Part shown: positions 47,201 through 57,600 of the stretch, one piece after another
Numbering within the stretch: the stretch's first letter is position 1
Layout: each line of letters opens with the position of its first letter
Assembly: GCF_002240035.1 (NCBI RefSeq)
Contig: NZ_CP016397.1
Location: 788,001 to 852,000 of the forward strand
Length of the DNA stretch: 64,000 bases
Origin: Legionella clemsonensis
Lineage (GTDB): Bacteria > Pseudomonadota > Gammaproteobacteria > Legionellales > Legionellaceae
Direction: 5' to 3'
The notes under the pieces: generated by a model
Databases searched by the model: none
Told to the model about the DNA's origin: nothing
What the model saw: the letters and a program-made list of their open reading frames with translations, nothing else
Translations under genes and position numbers: made by a program

Positions 47201-49072
47201 GTGCTGTCGTTGTTTATCCGCTTCTTTAAGCCAATCAGTTTGATAATCCTCTGCAAGTTCAAGGTGTAAGAGCGTGTTCTGATTAGCAATGGCGTTTTGT
47301 AATACCTCGCTAAGCTGCACTATTTGTGTAATATCCTGGACAATAATCAAATTCTTTTTAGTTCTGGTAAATGTCGTAAATATTTTGTTCCATAAAGGCC
47401 CGACGCTTGAATTTCTTTGACCCTGTTTAGCGCGATGCATTGGTGCAACCAGAGTGCCTTCCTTAATTTTATTCTTAAGTTGTGCATTAGCTTGTTTAAA
47501 CTCCTCTTTGTCAAATAAGCGAAATACAACAACAGTTTGATACTCAAGTCCTTTAATTTGTTCAGGCGTAAACACAAGAGGAGTTTGGAAAAGTTTTATT
47601 GCTTCGTCTTTAAATTCCTCATAAGTCACCACGACAAGTTCTTTCTGACGTAACTTTAGTAGTTCTTCGGTTGCGGAGTAATTAAGCCACTGTACAAACC
47701 CCGTTTCAGTTTGCGAATCAGAGACAGATGAAATCGTTGTAAATTCTTTTTTATCAGCGATACCACCAGTCAAGCTATTTTTGATTTCAATCACTTTATT
47801 GGCTAATTTAACAATCGCAGGAGGACAGCGATAAGTAGCACTTAATGGCAAATGTTGCGCTTTATAATGACGTTCACTCAACATTTGCAGCAAATAATCG
47901 CGTTTGGCTTGCTCATCTTCCAGACTTTGATGCGTATCCATGCATGCAGCCAATTGGCATTCTTTGGCCAAGTCGCGTAAATTTTTCAGCTGATAATGGG
48001 ATAAATCCTGGGCTTCATCGACAACAATAAGTGAATAAGCAGGGTTCATTTGCAATGGATAAAGTGCAGGATCAAGACGTTTTGTTTCTTTAAGATGGAG
48101 TAAATAGGCTTTTGCTATTTCTAACATCCATTGCTTTTCATTTGCACCATAAATCAATGATTGACGCTCACCGAGCTTTAAGTAGTCTTCAGGTGTATAA
48201 GCTGTAAGAATTCGTAATTCCCGATAGAGGAGAGGAGCTTGTTTTAAGAAAACCTCATAACCTGTAATCGTTTTTTTACGATGTTTTTGTTTAGCATTGT
48301 ATTGCTTAAACCACGTTTGAAAATACGGCTCCCCAACTGTTTCTTGCGCTACATTTAATTTATTTAAAAGCTCTATATAGGTACAAAATTGTACTGAATT
48401 AGGTGGTAAATTTTGAGCAGCAGGTAATTCTTTCCAAGCTGTTTCGAGTAGCTTTTTTAAAGGCTCAGATTGGGTAACATACAAAATAGGAGCATCATTA
48501 TGGGCTTGCTGACTAACTGCCTGCTCTAAAAGTGAAAGGGCAACACAGGATTTTCCTGAACCAGGTGGACCACTAATCACAGCCGGAAGCGTTGCGCCTC
48601 TCGCGATTTGTTGCTCATCATTGAACTCAATATACATTTGGTGGTAGTAGTTAATGGGGGCAAACTGCAATGAGGGAGCCAACTCTGGCGCCTCTTGAGT
48701 AAGCAATGGAACTTTATTGATAGCAATAAAATTACTGTGATCGATTTGCTGGACAATTCCGTCGGCATTTTTTTTCAGATAATTTTTTAATACGGAAGGA
48801 TTAAAAAAGGAACATTTTCTGTAATCATGGTTTAATACCACGTCCAACAAAAGCAGGTAGGATTTTCCCTCTTTCTCAAATGTAGTAAATATTAAACGAT
48901 CGCTTTTATTTACACGGACACTGTAAACACGGTGGCCATCAAGCTGTTTTAAATCCAAATCAGCGGCTTTGTAATTACCTTGAGCCAGCTTACTAATTGT
49001 TGCCTGATAGGGCGCAAATAATTCAGCATCTCCTACAATACCTTGCCAGTAATAGACCTTAACTTTACCCAT
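44207..49072 (-). CDS. UvrD-type SF1 helicase with RelE-like N-terminus and ankyrin-like repeat tail
   Basis: A 1621-residue mosaic protein. Residues about 1-95 look like a RelE/ParE-type toxin fold (LDGHRVYSVRV, then LLLLDVVLNHDY). Residues about 120-640 are an SF1A helicase: Walker A GPPGSGKS (168-175, Lys174), DEAQD (352-356), LSATYRCP, QIKGLEYQTVVVFR and FTRTKKNLI. After a charged linker with EQHKKLL-type repeats (about 700-850), some ten degenerate units of the type SPLYWLSF..GR..L..LL..NP fill about 940-1540, resembling ankyrin repeats. No signal peptide. I cannot assign a named family. The fusion suggests a nucleic-acid enzyme with a protein-binding tail, either an effector or a defence-type protein. 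Confidence 0.75.
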   Translation of the reverse strand: MGKVKVYYWQGIVGDAELFAPYQATISKLAQGNYKAADLDLKQLDGHRVYSVRVNKSDRLIFTTFEKEGKSYLLLLDVVLNHDYRKCSFFNPSVLKNYLKKNADGIVQQIDHSNFIAINKVPLLTQEAPELAPSLQFAPINYYHQMYIEFNDEQQIARGATLPAVISGPPGSGKSCVALSLLEQAVSQQAHNDAPILYVTQSEPLKKLLETAWKELPAAQNLPPNSVQFCTYIELLNKLNVAQETVGEPYFQTWFKQYNAKQKHRKKTITGYEVFLKQAPLLYRELRILTAYTPEDYLKLGERQSLIYGANEKQWMLEIAKAYLLHLKETKRLDPALYPLQMNPAYSLIVVDEAQDLSHYQLKNLRDLAKECQLAACMDTHQSLEDEQAKRDYLLQMLSERHYKAQHLPLSATYRCPPAIVKLANKVIEIKNSLTGGIADKKEFTTISSVSDSQTETGFVQWLNYSATEELLKLRQKELVVVTYEEFKDEAIKLFQTPLVFTPEQIKGLEYQTVVVFRLFDKEEFKQANAQLKNKIKEGTLVAPMHRAKQGQRNSSVGPLWNKIFTTFTRTKKNLIIVQDITQIVQLSEVLQNAIANQNTLLHLELAEDYQTDWLKEADKQRQHGNEEIATRIEVEKLKENVEPVTQDVEYSSTNPEAIKTEKTSHQSLPAKGKHGAPGAELKFPANFSRKLLAKLLNSPLITEYFFQPKGDSCNFIDFIAKEDNLRLLASVLEQPEEIFTSALEQLKKWLVSPDQSKKIARIPAKYRTVVESHKKLLEAVLKHPELFSQSELEQHKKLLASVPAQHKKSLELEQHEKLLLSVVENQKYIKMIAEGLLGDFNGRPLFLELFRQNRLYNLLKYIPAIARYLLPEFLTQKYSYGEEESTIFLDLTQKPEGHEILSILFKKNPILLNLSSLDMTTSYMTKDNFALMHLVTAQLFSNNDSNFPNDSNLLRLILKNNQKLITELSPALMKPVDKNNFKNTSPFFWLCFSSPVLLGEWIDRNPELIANLSAEELIETLFSIPSPELEMAFFWLTMDREHFSVFKKILELKPDIIAKIPAEKLASALTPNKKRMRALYTLSKMNEGCTWLNELLKLKPAIANYISAKDLGLTVKDEDVSPLYWLSFNAAGRLVLKNLFNLNKKLATDLKLEDFIRPITSASAFKSDVNATPFYWLTTCSDGRQLLVALLDLNENIRKGLHSSDLLRMRPEEAEKYAYTTAFYYLTSDLLGHRVLNQLLENNPQLPTEVSYTQLTQLLTDKSPPMLVNTSPLYWLVYHYGLSDLLDKFLTPEMETLTSQLLTLKTHARIEAIPQSLLDGFSRSQNGIQKIRQIFSEYPTTLDNCISHTLLTFSGVDRTLPNLQPFSLRPSYALLLSCEGRLLLCEKLRQDRSFVKFFPAKDLIIKIGPPLFNYSSTPLQYLCHAHYGIPTLTELLQANPNYLKEIPASAWTTVIDTEKEMGSCCLHWLACSGEEGLKILAKLIQENEALLKLISHTELLRPVICRKTQEKTNLLMVLRQSNSGRHLLQSIYEKRPELEGKAPTGDSHQAQAMSAGTIHDHTQNSMKTTQKSVQREPSLGTIPEEKSSEETGPVGENFRMFKRTNNKEKKVESSLQPKVS

Positions 49073-49483
49073 AGTATCTAAATTGCCTAATTTTTAATCT
49101 GAGTAATAATAACTCAATAAGGGCAAAAAATGGATGTGCATATTTACCCATATAGTTTAAATTCGAGGTTCATAAAAAAATCAAATTGAGTTCGGCATGT
49201 TTTTTACATCTGTATAAGGCTCGCAATAGACGCGATTCCAATTTTTGTTTCCAAGCCGTTTCGCCTTAGTTCTACAGGTTTTGCATGGAAACTAAGGGGG
49301 GAGGTAATCAACTGTACCGTTATTTATCCAAGTTATGCCAATTCAATAGAATGTCTGTTATTATTCGGCGCAAAAATTATCTGATTTTTGATCATTCTGA
49401 AGCAGATTATAATATTGAGGTGCATCAGAATCTCCGTGGTCCATTAATTCAGATTAAGGTTGATTTCTATTGGGGGCATTATT
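49073..49483. other. 411-bp gap between the helicase gene and the SDR gene
   Basis: This holds the divergent start regions of the helicase gene (minus) and the SDR operon (plus). A frame from ATG 49351 reads MSVIIRRKNYLIFDHSEA and looks protein-like up to the SDR start, but it then runs on through the SDR gene in another frame and has no clear ribosome site. It may be a remnant of a lost small gene. No repeat or RNA gene is seen. Confidence 0.4.
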
Positions 49484-50245
49484 GTGTTTGTAATCACTGG
49501 TGGCGGCAGTGGAATTGGGCGTGCATTGGCACAACATCTAGCCACGCAGAAAAAAGAAGTGTTAATTATCGGAAGACGGGAGAAAGCGCTGGCGAAGACA
49601 GCTTCTTTTTCCCCCCTTATTTCTTCTCTTGCTGCCGATGTGTCAACCAAAGAAGGCAGAGAGCAAATTGCATCACAGTTGCAGTCTAAGAAACCTATCG
49701 ATGGATTAATTCATAATGCGGGTATAATCGAACCTATCACTCCTATTGCTGATATTGATGAATCATCATGGCGGCAGACATTAGCAACCAATCTTGAGGC
49801 GCCTTTATTTTTAACCCAACTGCTGTTACCCCAATTAAAAAAAGGACGTGTTCTTAATATAGGTTCCGGCGCGGCTTATTTTCCAGTAACAGGATGGGCA
49901 GCCTATTGTGTCTCAAAAGCGGCCTTATCCATGTTAACCCGCTGCTGGCAATTGGAAAATCATGAGACAGCGTTTGCTTCAGTGATGCCAGGAATCATTG
50001 ATACCGATATGCAGGCTTTAATTCGTCAGGCGCAATTTATGGATGAAGAAAAACTGCATTTTTTTCATACCTTAAAAGCCGAGAAACGTTTATTAACCAC
50101 GGAAACTGTTGCTCTTTTTCTAAGTTGGTTGCTTCTTAAGGTAAGTCGAGATGAATTTATTGCCAGGGAATGGGACATTTATGATAAAAGTCACCACCAG
50201 TTTTGGCTTATCCCCTCTCATGAAGTGCCTGAGTGGGAGAGCTAA
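49484..50245 (+). CDS. Short-chain dehydrogenase/reductase
   Basis: A 253-residue classical SDR. The NAD(P)-binding TGGGSGIG is at the N-terminus, NAG (HNAGII) follows in the middle, with a catalytic Ser in NIGSGAAYF and the YxxxK pair in YCVSK. The substrate cannot be told. The frame is open to 49460 with TTG, but the GTG at 49484, eight bases after GGGGG, starts right before the first beta strand as usual. Its stop overlaps the hutI start (TAATG), so the two genes are coupled. Confidence 0.85.
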   Translation: MFVITGGGSGIGRALAQHLATQKKEVLIIGRREKALAKTASFSPLISSLAADVSTKEGREQIASQLQSKKPIDGLIHNAGIIEPITPIADIDESSWRQTLATNLEAPLFLTQLLLPQLKKGRVLNIGSGAAYFPVTGWAAYCVSKAALSMLTRCWQLENHETAFASVMPGIIDTDMQALIRQAQFMDEEKLHFFHTLKAEKRLLTTETVALFLSWLLLKVSRDEFIAREWDIYDKSHHQFWLIPSHEVPEWES

Positions 50246-51456
50246 TGATCGACTGTGAGCGCTTATTACTCAATGCAACAACGATTAATGCTGCCGGTGA
50301 GGAATGTCAGCATCAGGCCATTGCTATTTCAAATGAGCATATCGTTTGGTGCGGTGATATGGCGAATCTTCCAACTGACTATAAACAACATGCCATAGCG
50401 ATCCATGAGTGTGATGGTCAATTGGTGACACCTGGCCTTATCGATTGCCATACCCATTTGGTTTATGCAGGAAACCGTGCTAATGAATTTAAACAGCGGT
50501 TACTAGGAAAAACCTATGCGGAAATTGCAAAAGCAGGTGGGGGTATTTTATCCACCGTTCGACTCACAAGAGCAGTGTCTGAAGACGAGCTATTCGAACA
50601 ATCGTTGCCAAGAATGTTAGCCATGCGGGCCGAGGGTGTTACTACGGTTGAAATTAAATCAGGTTATGGTCTTGATTTAAAAAATGAGATAAAAATGCTT
50701 CGTGTTGCCAGACAACTAGGTGCAATGAGCGGCATTCGCGTGAGAACCACATTTTTAGGCGCTCATGCAGTACCACCGGAATTTAATAATGCGCAAGGCT
50801 ATACGGATTTTTTATGCTCTGACATGCTACCGGCAGTAGCAGAGGCAGGTTTGGCCGATGCAGTTGATGTTTTTTGTGAGTCAATTGGTTTTAATCTGGC
50901 GCAAACAGAGCAGCTTTTTATAAGAGCAAGAGCCCTTGGATTACCTGTTAAATGTCATGCGGAACAATTATCAAATCTGGGTGCGAGCAAATTGGCTGCT
51001 GAGTTTGGTGCCTTGTCTTGTGATCATCTGGAATATTTGGATAATGCAGGGATTGTTGCGATGGCTCATAGCGGTACTGTCGCTGTATTATTGCCAGGAG
51101 CCTATTATTTTCTGCGAGAAAAGAGAAAACCTCCAGTGGATAATTTGCGTAAGATGAACATTGGTATGGCTATCGCTACCGACTCAAATCCTGGTTCATC
51201 ACCAACCACCTCATTAACACTGATGCTCAATATGGCCTGTCAATTGTTTGGCCTAACTGTTGCTGAAGCCTTGGCAGGTGTAACGTCTCATGCAGCCAAA
51301 GCACTTGGTTTGGAGCAAGAAACAGGTTCAATTGCGGTAGGATTAAAGGCGGACTTGATACGCTGGTCAACCAATCAAAGTGCAGTTCTTTGTTACCATT
51401 TTGGTTACCCATTGGAACATAGCACCATGATCGCTGGAAACTGGTTAAGCATTTAA
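50245..51456 (+). CDS. hutI: Imidazolonepropionase
   Basis: A 403-residue amidohydrolase. The metal-binding HTH of [10 protein letters not shown], the KCHAEQ His, DHLEY and the [11 protein letters not shown]sp box are all present, as in HutI. It opens the imidazolone ring to N-formimidoyl-L-glutamate, the substrate of HutG at 43 kb. The ATG at 50245 has GGGAGA upstream and overlaps the SDR stop; the slightly longer GTG start at 50233 is less likely. The gene is in a compact operon with the SDR and the following three genes. Confidence 0.95.
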   Translation: MIDCERLLLNATTINAAGEECQHQAIAISNEHIVWCGDMANLPTDYKQHAIAIHECDGQLVTPGLIDCHTHLVYAGNRANEFKQRLLGKTYAEIAKAGGGILSTVRLTRAVSEDELFEQSLPRMLAMRAEGVTTVEIKSGYGLDLKNEIKMLRVARQLGAMSGIRVRTTFLGAHAVPPEFNNAQGYTDFLCSDMLPAVAEAGLADAVDVFCESIGFNLAQTEQLFIRARALGLPVKCHAEQLSNLGASKLAAEFGALSCDHLEYLDNAGIVAMAHSGTVAVLLPGAYYFLREKRKPPVDNLRKMNIGMAIATDSNPGSSPTTSLTLMLNMACQLFGLTVAEALAGVTSHAAKALGLEQETGSIAVGLKADLIRWSTNQSAVLCYHFGYPLEHSTMIAGNWLSI

Positions 51457-51472
51457 TATGAGGAGTAGAATC

Positions 51473-52147
51473 ATGCAAAAATGGCTGAGTGGATTAATAG
51501 CATTGATTATTTTCGCAGTAAATCCGGTTTGGGCTGAATCGCCAACAACAGTAACCATAAAAAAAGAAACCCCCACGTTTGATTTAGATATTAAATATCC
51601 ACAAGGGTTTGCCAATAGAAATATTGATAAAGTGATAAAGGCTTTTATTGACGAAACGCAGCAAGCAGATTCTAATCCAGACGCGAGTACAGCAAGTACT
51701 TCAGGAAAAAACAGCCTCTATATTGACTACAAGCTTCCATTTCAGAATGAAAAAGCAGTGAGTTTATTATTTACAGTGTCCGTTTATAGTGGCGGTGCTC
51801 ACCCCAATAATACCGTAAAAACGTTTAATTTTATCGAGGGGCAAGAGATTACATTAGCGGACGTGTTTAAACCGGAAAGTCCTTATTTGTCTCAAATTGC
51901 CAAAGTGAGTCGTGCTGCTATTCTTGAGAAAAAACTCTCTGATGAAAAATGGGTAATTACCGGAACAGAGCCAACTGCCGACAATTATCGCAACTGGAAT
52001 TTTACGAAAGATGGAATAGCCATTGTTTTTGATACTTATCAGGTAGCAGCGTATGTTTACGGACCACAAACCGTGGAAATTCCTCGATCAAAACTTGCAA
52101 ATTGGTTACGCCCGGAAATAGCCAAAGTACTATGGGGTACTCAATGA
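51473..52147 (+). CDS. Secreted DUF3298/RsiV-like protein
   Basis: A 224-residue precursor: signal peptide (about 1-22, ending VWA), a beta-rich domain with TPTFDLDIKYP, then a DUF3298-like half containing SGGAHPNN and NFTKDGIAIVFDTYQVAAYVYGP, as in RsiV/PdaC C-terminal domains. That family binds peptidoglycan- or lysozyme-like ligands in some bacteria; the role here is not known. ATG 51473 is chosen because AGGAG (51461-51465) precedes it; the upstream ATG 51458 contains that site. Its stop overlaps the OPT start. Confidence 0.72.
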   Translation: MQKWLSGLIALIIFAVNPVWAESPTTVTIKKETPTFDLDIKYPQGFANRNIDKVIKAFIDETQQADSNPDASTASTSGKNSLYIDYKLPFQNEKAVSLLFTVSVYSGGAHPNNTVKTFNFIEGQEITLADVFKPESPYLSQIAKVSRAAILEKKLSDEKWVITGTEPTADNYRNWNFTKDGIAIVFDTYQVAAYVYGPQTVEIPRSKLANWLRPEIAKVLWGTQ

Positions 52148-54144
52148 ATAAATCTGCTCCGTTTATAACAGCGGATAAAAAAGTCGGAGAATTAACATTT
52201 CGTGTAGTAGTCCTTGCTATTATTCTTACCGTATTATTGGCATTATCGAATGCTTATCTGGCATTGAAATTAGGCATTTTAACCTCGGCGTCGATTCCTG
52301 CTGCCATTATTTCAATGGGGATTCTACGATTTTTTAAAGACGCTACAATTCTGGAAAATAATGCAGTGCAAACGGCTGCCTCTGCGGGCGAGGCAGTTGC
52401 AGGTGGAATTGTTTATACCATTCCGGCCTTAATTATTATTCAATATTGGAATGGATTTGATTACCTTACCAATTTTTTAATTGCGGCAACGGGTGGAATA
52501 TTGGGAGTTTTGTTTTCTATCCCCTTGCGTCGGGTTCTGGTTAATGAGCCTGTTCTTAAGTTTCCTGAGGGGCGAGCTATTGCGGAGGTACTGAAATCTT
52601 CTGCTGAAAAAGCTGGCATTCACGATATTTTTTTAGGCGGTGCAGTTGGTGGTTTTCTTGAACTTTTACAAACAGGATTTAAAGTAATTGCCAACAATTG
52701 GAGTTATTGGTTTGTCGCAAGGCGCTCGTTGTTTGGTTTTGGTGCAGGATTTTCAGCAACAATGATAGGTGCTGGTTATTTAGTAGGCCATGAAATGGCG
52801 CTCAGTATCTTTTTAGGCGCCATCATTTCCTGGTTAATAGCCATGCCTGTTGTAAGCCAATTTTATCCTCAATTCTTAGAGCAATACTCTGCTGATCAAG
52901 CTGCCGGATTTTTGTGGAATAGCGAGATGAGGTATTTAGGAATAGGTGCAATGCTTTTTGCAGGAACCTGGACATTTTTAAAATTAATAAAACCTCTGAT
53001 AAAAAGCATGCAAGTATCATTCCGTGCTTTCATGACTAAAAGCCATTCAGAGGCTCAGTTACCGCGCACTGATAAAGATATCCCTATGCCATTTATTATT
53101 ATTGGAATATTTATTATGGCAGCTATATTATTTTTATTTTTTCAGTTTATTTTTCCTTTGGAAGAAGTTGGTCTTGATGGCGATTTTAGTCCAAGCATCA
53201 TATTTGGTGCTGTTCTTTATATTTTAATCATAGGCTCTTTGTTTTCGGTGATTACCGCTTATTTTTCAGGCATGGTAGGTGTTACTGCAAGCCCCGGTAG
53301 TTCTGTTGTTATTGCTGGGATGCTATTTGCCGCCTGGATATTATTAACGGTGATGAATCATTTGTTCTCATCGCCGCTAACCAATGAACAAATTAGAGCA
53401 GCTGAAGCAATTACTATTATTATTGGTTCAGTGGTGACTGGAATTGCAGCAATTGCTAACGATAATACCCAGGATTTAAAAGTAGGACAGTTAGTTGGTG
53501 CGACTCCCTGGAAACAACAAGTTATGCTGTTACTGGGAGTAGTTATTTCTTCACTGGTCATTCCTCCTGTGATGCAACTTTTGTTTGATGTCTATGGAAT
53601 AGCAGGCGTTATGCCTCATGAAGGTATGGACCCAGGTCAAACCTTACCAGCTCCTACAGCTGCATTAATGGCTGCAATCACAGAAGCGGTTTTTCGTAAC
53701 ACACTTCCCTGGACAATGATGTTTGTTGGTGCAGGTATTATCTTATTAATAATTATTTTGAATCGTGTATTACAATTGGCCCGTTTTATAAGATTATCTA
53801 TTTTGGGCGTAGCTATTGGGATGTATTTACCCTTGGCATCCTCATTTCCATTATTTCTAGGTGGCATGATAGCAATGGTTGTGCAATGGCGTTTGAACAA
53901 GCGAGCTTTAGCTGAAGAAGAAAAGCATTATCGAAGGCAAAAGGGGGTATTAATTGCCTGCGGCCTTGTTGCTGGCTCGGCGTTGGTTGATGTACTATTG
54001 GCAATTCCTTTTTCTATTTTTCACACGCCCGATGCTTTGACTCTTGTTGGTCGAGATTGGAATAACTATGGCAGTATACTGGGAGTATTATCTACATTAC
54101 TGCTTGCCGGGTGGATTGGACATCGCGTATGTGGTAAGGTTTAA
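52144..54144 (+). CDS. OPT-family oligopeptide transporter
   Basis: A 666-residue membrane protein with about 14-16 hydrophobic segments. It begins with the ELTFRVVVLAIILTVLL first helix and contains the NNAVQTAASAGEAVAGG motif typical of prokaryotic OPT transporters. The family imports peptides or metal-chelates by proton symport. ATG 52144 overlaps the previous stop (ATGA), which selects it over the longer frame from 52102. Confidence 0.9.
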   Translation: MNKSAPFITADKKVGELTFRVVVLAIILTVLLALSNAYLALKLGILTSASIPAAIISMGILRFFKDATILENNAVQTAASAGEAVAGGIVYTIPALIIIQYWNGFDYLTNFLIAATGGILGVLFSIPLRRVLVNEPVLKFPEGRAIAEVLKSSAEKAGIHDIFLGGAVGGFLELLQTGFKVIANNWSYWFVARRSLFGFGAGFSATMIGAGYLVGHEMALSIFLGAIISWLIAMPVVSQFYPQFLEQYSADQAAGFLWNSEMRYLGIGAMLFAGTWTFLKLIKPLIKSMQVSFRAFMTKSHSEAQLPRTDKDIPMPFIIIGIFIMAAILFLFFQFIFPLEEVGLDGDFSPSIIFGAVLYILIIGSLFSVITAYFSGMVGVTASPGSSVVIAGMLFAAWILLTVMNHLFSSPLTNEQIRAAEAITIIIGSVVTGIAAIANDNTQDLKVGQLVGATPWKQQVMLLLGVVISSLVIPPVMQLLFDVYGIAGVMPHEGMDPGQTLPAPTAALMAAITEAVFRNTLPWTMMFVGAGIILLIIILNRVLQLARFIRLSILGVAIGMYLPLASSFPLFLGGMIAMVVQWRLNKRALAEEEKHYRRQKGVLIACGLVAGSALVDVLLAIPFSIFHTPDALTLVGRDWNNYGSILGVLSTLLLAGWIGHRVCGKV

Positions 54145-54155
54145 AAGGATCACTG

Positions 54156-54470
54156 ATGATTATCTATGAAGTGAATTTGGAGATTGAGGTTGCTATTTTT
54201 GATGCATACATGCACTGGCTAAGACCTCATATCAAGGATTTACTGACAATAGAGGGGTTTATCAAGGCTGATTTATTAGTTGATATGGATAGCAAAGACA
54301 AAGGAATTAGAAAAATTATCGTTGCTTACTATATCAAAAATTATGAAGCCTACAGTAACTATCTAATTAATCATGCAACTCAAATGCGTGAAGAGGCTCT
54401 CAAACGTTTTAATGGGCAATTTAATGCTTCCCGACGTGTACTAAAGTTGGAAGACACGTATTCTCTGTGA
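54156..54470 (+). CDS. DUF4286-like small protein
   Basis: A 104-residue soluble protein that begins MIIYEVNLEI and has a ferredoxin-like beta-alpha pattern with a YYIKNYEAYSNYL helix and a C-terminal SRRVLKL, as in DUF4286 proteins. No function is known. AAAGGATC precedes the ATG, and it starts only 11 bases after the OPT gene, the last member of this operon. Confidence 0.72.
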   Translation: MIIYEVNLEIEVAIFDAYMHWLRPHIKDLLTIEGFIKADLLVDMDSKDKGIRKIIVAYYIKNYEAYSNYLINHATQMREEALKRFNGQFNASRRVLKLEDTYSL

Positions 54471-54628
54471 TAGAGACTTCTAATATTGAATTTGCTAAAA
54501 CCCCGTCTGTATAGTCGTTAGTCAAATATAACCTGATTTTAAAGGTTTTTCACTAAACCGTGTAAGATTGTCGCTTGCATGGTGATTTTTTATTGTTTTA
54601 GGAGTTTGACCTACTAAGGAGAGAATCA

Positions 54629-57600
54629 ATGTTAGAGAAGAATACCAAGTCCACTATAAAAATTTTTTCCTTCACCACGCTATGTTTTTTCTTACAAGCG
54701 CAAATTGCCTACAGCGCGACGCAGCTTGGCCAGGGAATCTATTATGATGAACAACAAATTGCAAAACTTGCTCAAAAATATCCTGGACGCGTTTCAAAGG
54801 ATGCAGGCTACCCGCTGATTGATAATTACTCCACTTTAAAATCAGTCTTTCGTGGAAGTCAATTTGGCCTTAGCAATAAGCCTGTAACCACAGGGCTCTG
54901 GTGGACACCTCTGCTAGCTGTTGATAAGCCAGCCTCTCAAATACAAGATAGGGATTATCTTTCGCCGCTATTACTGATTCCAAATCCACTGACTGTGCGA
55001 TTAACTGAGCAAGGTATTTCTCTTGGGATCCCTTTACAAAGTGCCAAAGTTGATAATGTGCATGTGGACAGAGGTTACGATAATACACTCGATGTCACTG
55101 TTACAACGGGTGATTTAGGCGGAACAGCGCCACTCGTTGCTGATTATTCGGATTGGATGGTAAAAGCAGAATGGGCTCGCAATAATATCCCCTTGCTTGC
55201 TGCCAGTATTATAGAAGGCTCCCCCTTTGTTTTTCTTGAAAGAAAAAATAATCAAACGGCCTCCTATCTGCAGTTCAATAATTCACAAGAGGCAAAATTG
55301 TTAAGTCAGAGCGCAGGCTTAAGCGTATTCAAAACGAAAAATGCCTCAGATCCGGGCTATCGCTATTATGCTTATTTTACCAATCCTGATTCGTCAATTA
55401 ATCCGTGGAAAACAGGTGCTGGCACTGTCATTGTTCCAGTCAATCAGGGTGGTAGTGGAAATATCGTACCCGGAACGTCTATCAATACCATGGAAAGTAA
55501 TCGCTATTTTTCCATGGCAGTTATCCCGGCGTCCTCGGATTCAACGGCTATTGAGATAGCTAATCAATTTAAACCCTATGCCTATAGCGTCGTCAAAAGA
55601 ACTACGATTAGTTACGAATATGATAAAAATAAAGCAGAGGTCATTACTCATTTTAATTTTGATTCTGAAACAGTTTATCAAAATTCATCTCTAAAAAAAC
55701 AACCGCTGGTTATGGTTTATCCCTGGCAGATAAAAAACATGAATAGCGATTCGAAAGCAAGTTGCCTCTTTCAGGATGATTGCGCCAGCAATAAAGGGAT
55801 AATACACACTTTAAAAGGAACAATGCATGCCTATGTTGTCCCTGTCGATCCAACATCATCCGGGAAAGCTTCATTTACTACTGAAGTAGCATTTCGAGGC
55901 ATTCTGCCTGCGCTGCCCAATCGTCTTAGTCAGGCTGAGCTGGATAAATTAGCCAGTTATTCATTCAGTTTACCTCCTGATCCACATTTGGACGCTAAAA
56001 ATCCCTGGACGGATACTTATGCAACAGGAAAATTATTAAGTCGTGAGGCTCAGCTCATAAAGATAGCCAATATACTCATGGGCTCACCAACCAATCCTAA
56101 TCCACAGTATAAAAAAATTCGTGATGATCTATTAGCGAATCTAAAGAAACAGGTGACCAGCTTTTTAACCGGTTTAAATTATACCGATCCTTGTCCTGAT
56201 GGGTCTTCGGATTGTCAACGTCCAGAAGGTAGCTGGTTTTTTACTTACAATAATGAATGGCATACGATGATGGGGTTTCCTAGTGGTTTCTTTACCGCAA
56301 CGATGCTCACTGATCACCCATTCCATTGGGGTTATCTAGTTGATGGGGCTGCAACCATTGCGCAATTTGATAAAGCTTGGGCTCGCCAATATGGCGCTAT
56401 GGTTAACCTGCTTATTCGCGATATTTGTAATTACAAATATCAGGACGGAAGTACTGAACCTACTACCTTCCCTCATTTCAGGAGTTTTGATCCCTACGCC
56501 GGTTTGTCTTCTGCTTTGGGCATGCCTTATAGTCCTGACAATGTTAATGAGGAAGATAGTGCTGAATTTATGAATCTGGCTCAAGGTATTGTTTTATGGG
56601 GCTTAAACACCCAAGGGCTTACTTTTGAAGCCGATGATACATCACCACAAACATTGGTAGAAACCGGTTTATATTTATACACTACTGAAGAACAAGGCTT
56701 AAATCATTATCATTTTAACCAAAATCCTGAGTCAGGTGTTTTTCCTCCTGGATGGGCAAACAGTTCAACCGGTCAAAATTATTTATTAGTGGGTAATGTC
56801 TGGGGTGGGAAGCTAGACAGATCAACCTATTTTTGTGCAAGACAGCCTTGCTATTATCAAAATCTTGCTTCAAATACTTTACCCATTAGCGCAGGTTCCT
56901 TATACCTTGGTTTTGAGCCTGCTTTTGTTAATAAAGCTTACAATGAGGATGCAAAAAATCCTTGTTCAGGTGATGCGTCAAATGCTGCTTATTGTGGGAC
57001 CTTATTAAAATATCTGGCTCTTGGTGATGCTACAAAAGCTTCCCAATATTATACTCGCTATTTTGATGAGCAGGCTAATACACCTGATCCCGGCGAGTCA
57101 AAACCCAGCATTTATTATTGGATTAATAATCTAAAGGCTTTAGGGCATTTAAATAAAACAATCAGTGCCGATACACCTGCCTATGCTGCTTTTGGTGCAG
57201 GCAAAAATCTTTATGTAGCAGCTTACAACCATGAGACCTCACCTAAAGCAGTCAATTTTTACCGTGAGGGAAGCCTTGTCTGTCGTTTGGAAAATATACC
57301 CGCAGGGGAAATAAAAGGAAGTATTTGTGGTGAGGATGAGCCTGAACCGCCAGTGACTCAATATTCCTATATGATTTATGTCGGTTATCCCTTTAAACCA
57401 GTATTGATTAATAATACTATTACCTGTCCTGATCCAGTTACCAAGAATCCGGCATGTTTGGTTAAAAATATTGCTGGTCCGTCAGTTATGACCATTACTG
57501 GCAGTAACAGTAATCTGTGTACTTTGGCAATCAATAAAGAGGGTACTGTCTCTGTGAATGGCGAAAAATCAAAAGGCTGCTATATCAATTCAACACCTGC

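Noticed and set aside
49285-49689. 134-codon frame overlapping the SDR start
   Set aside because: Most of it is an out-of-frame reading of the SDR gene; only the first part (49351-49480) might be a gene remnant.
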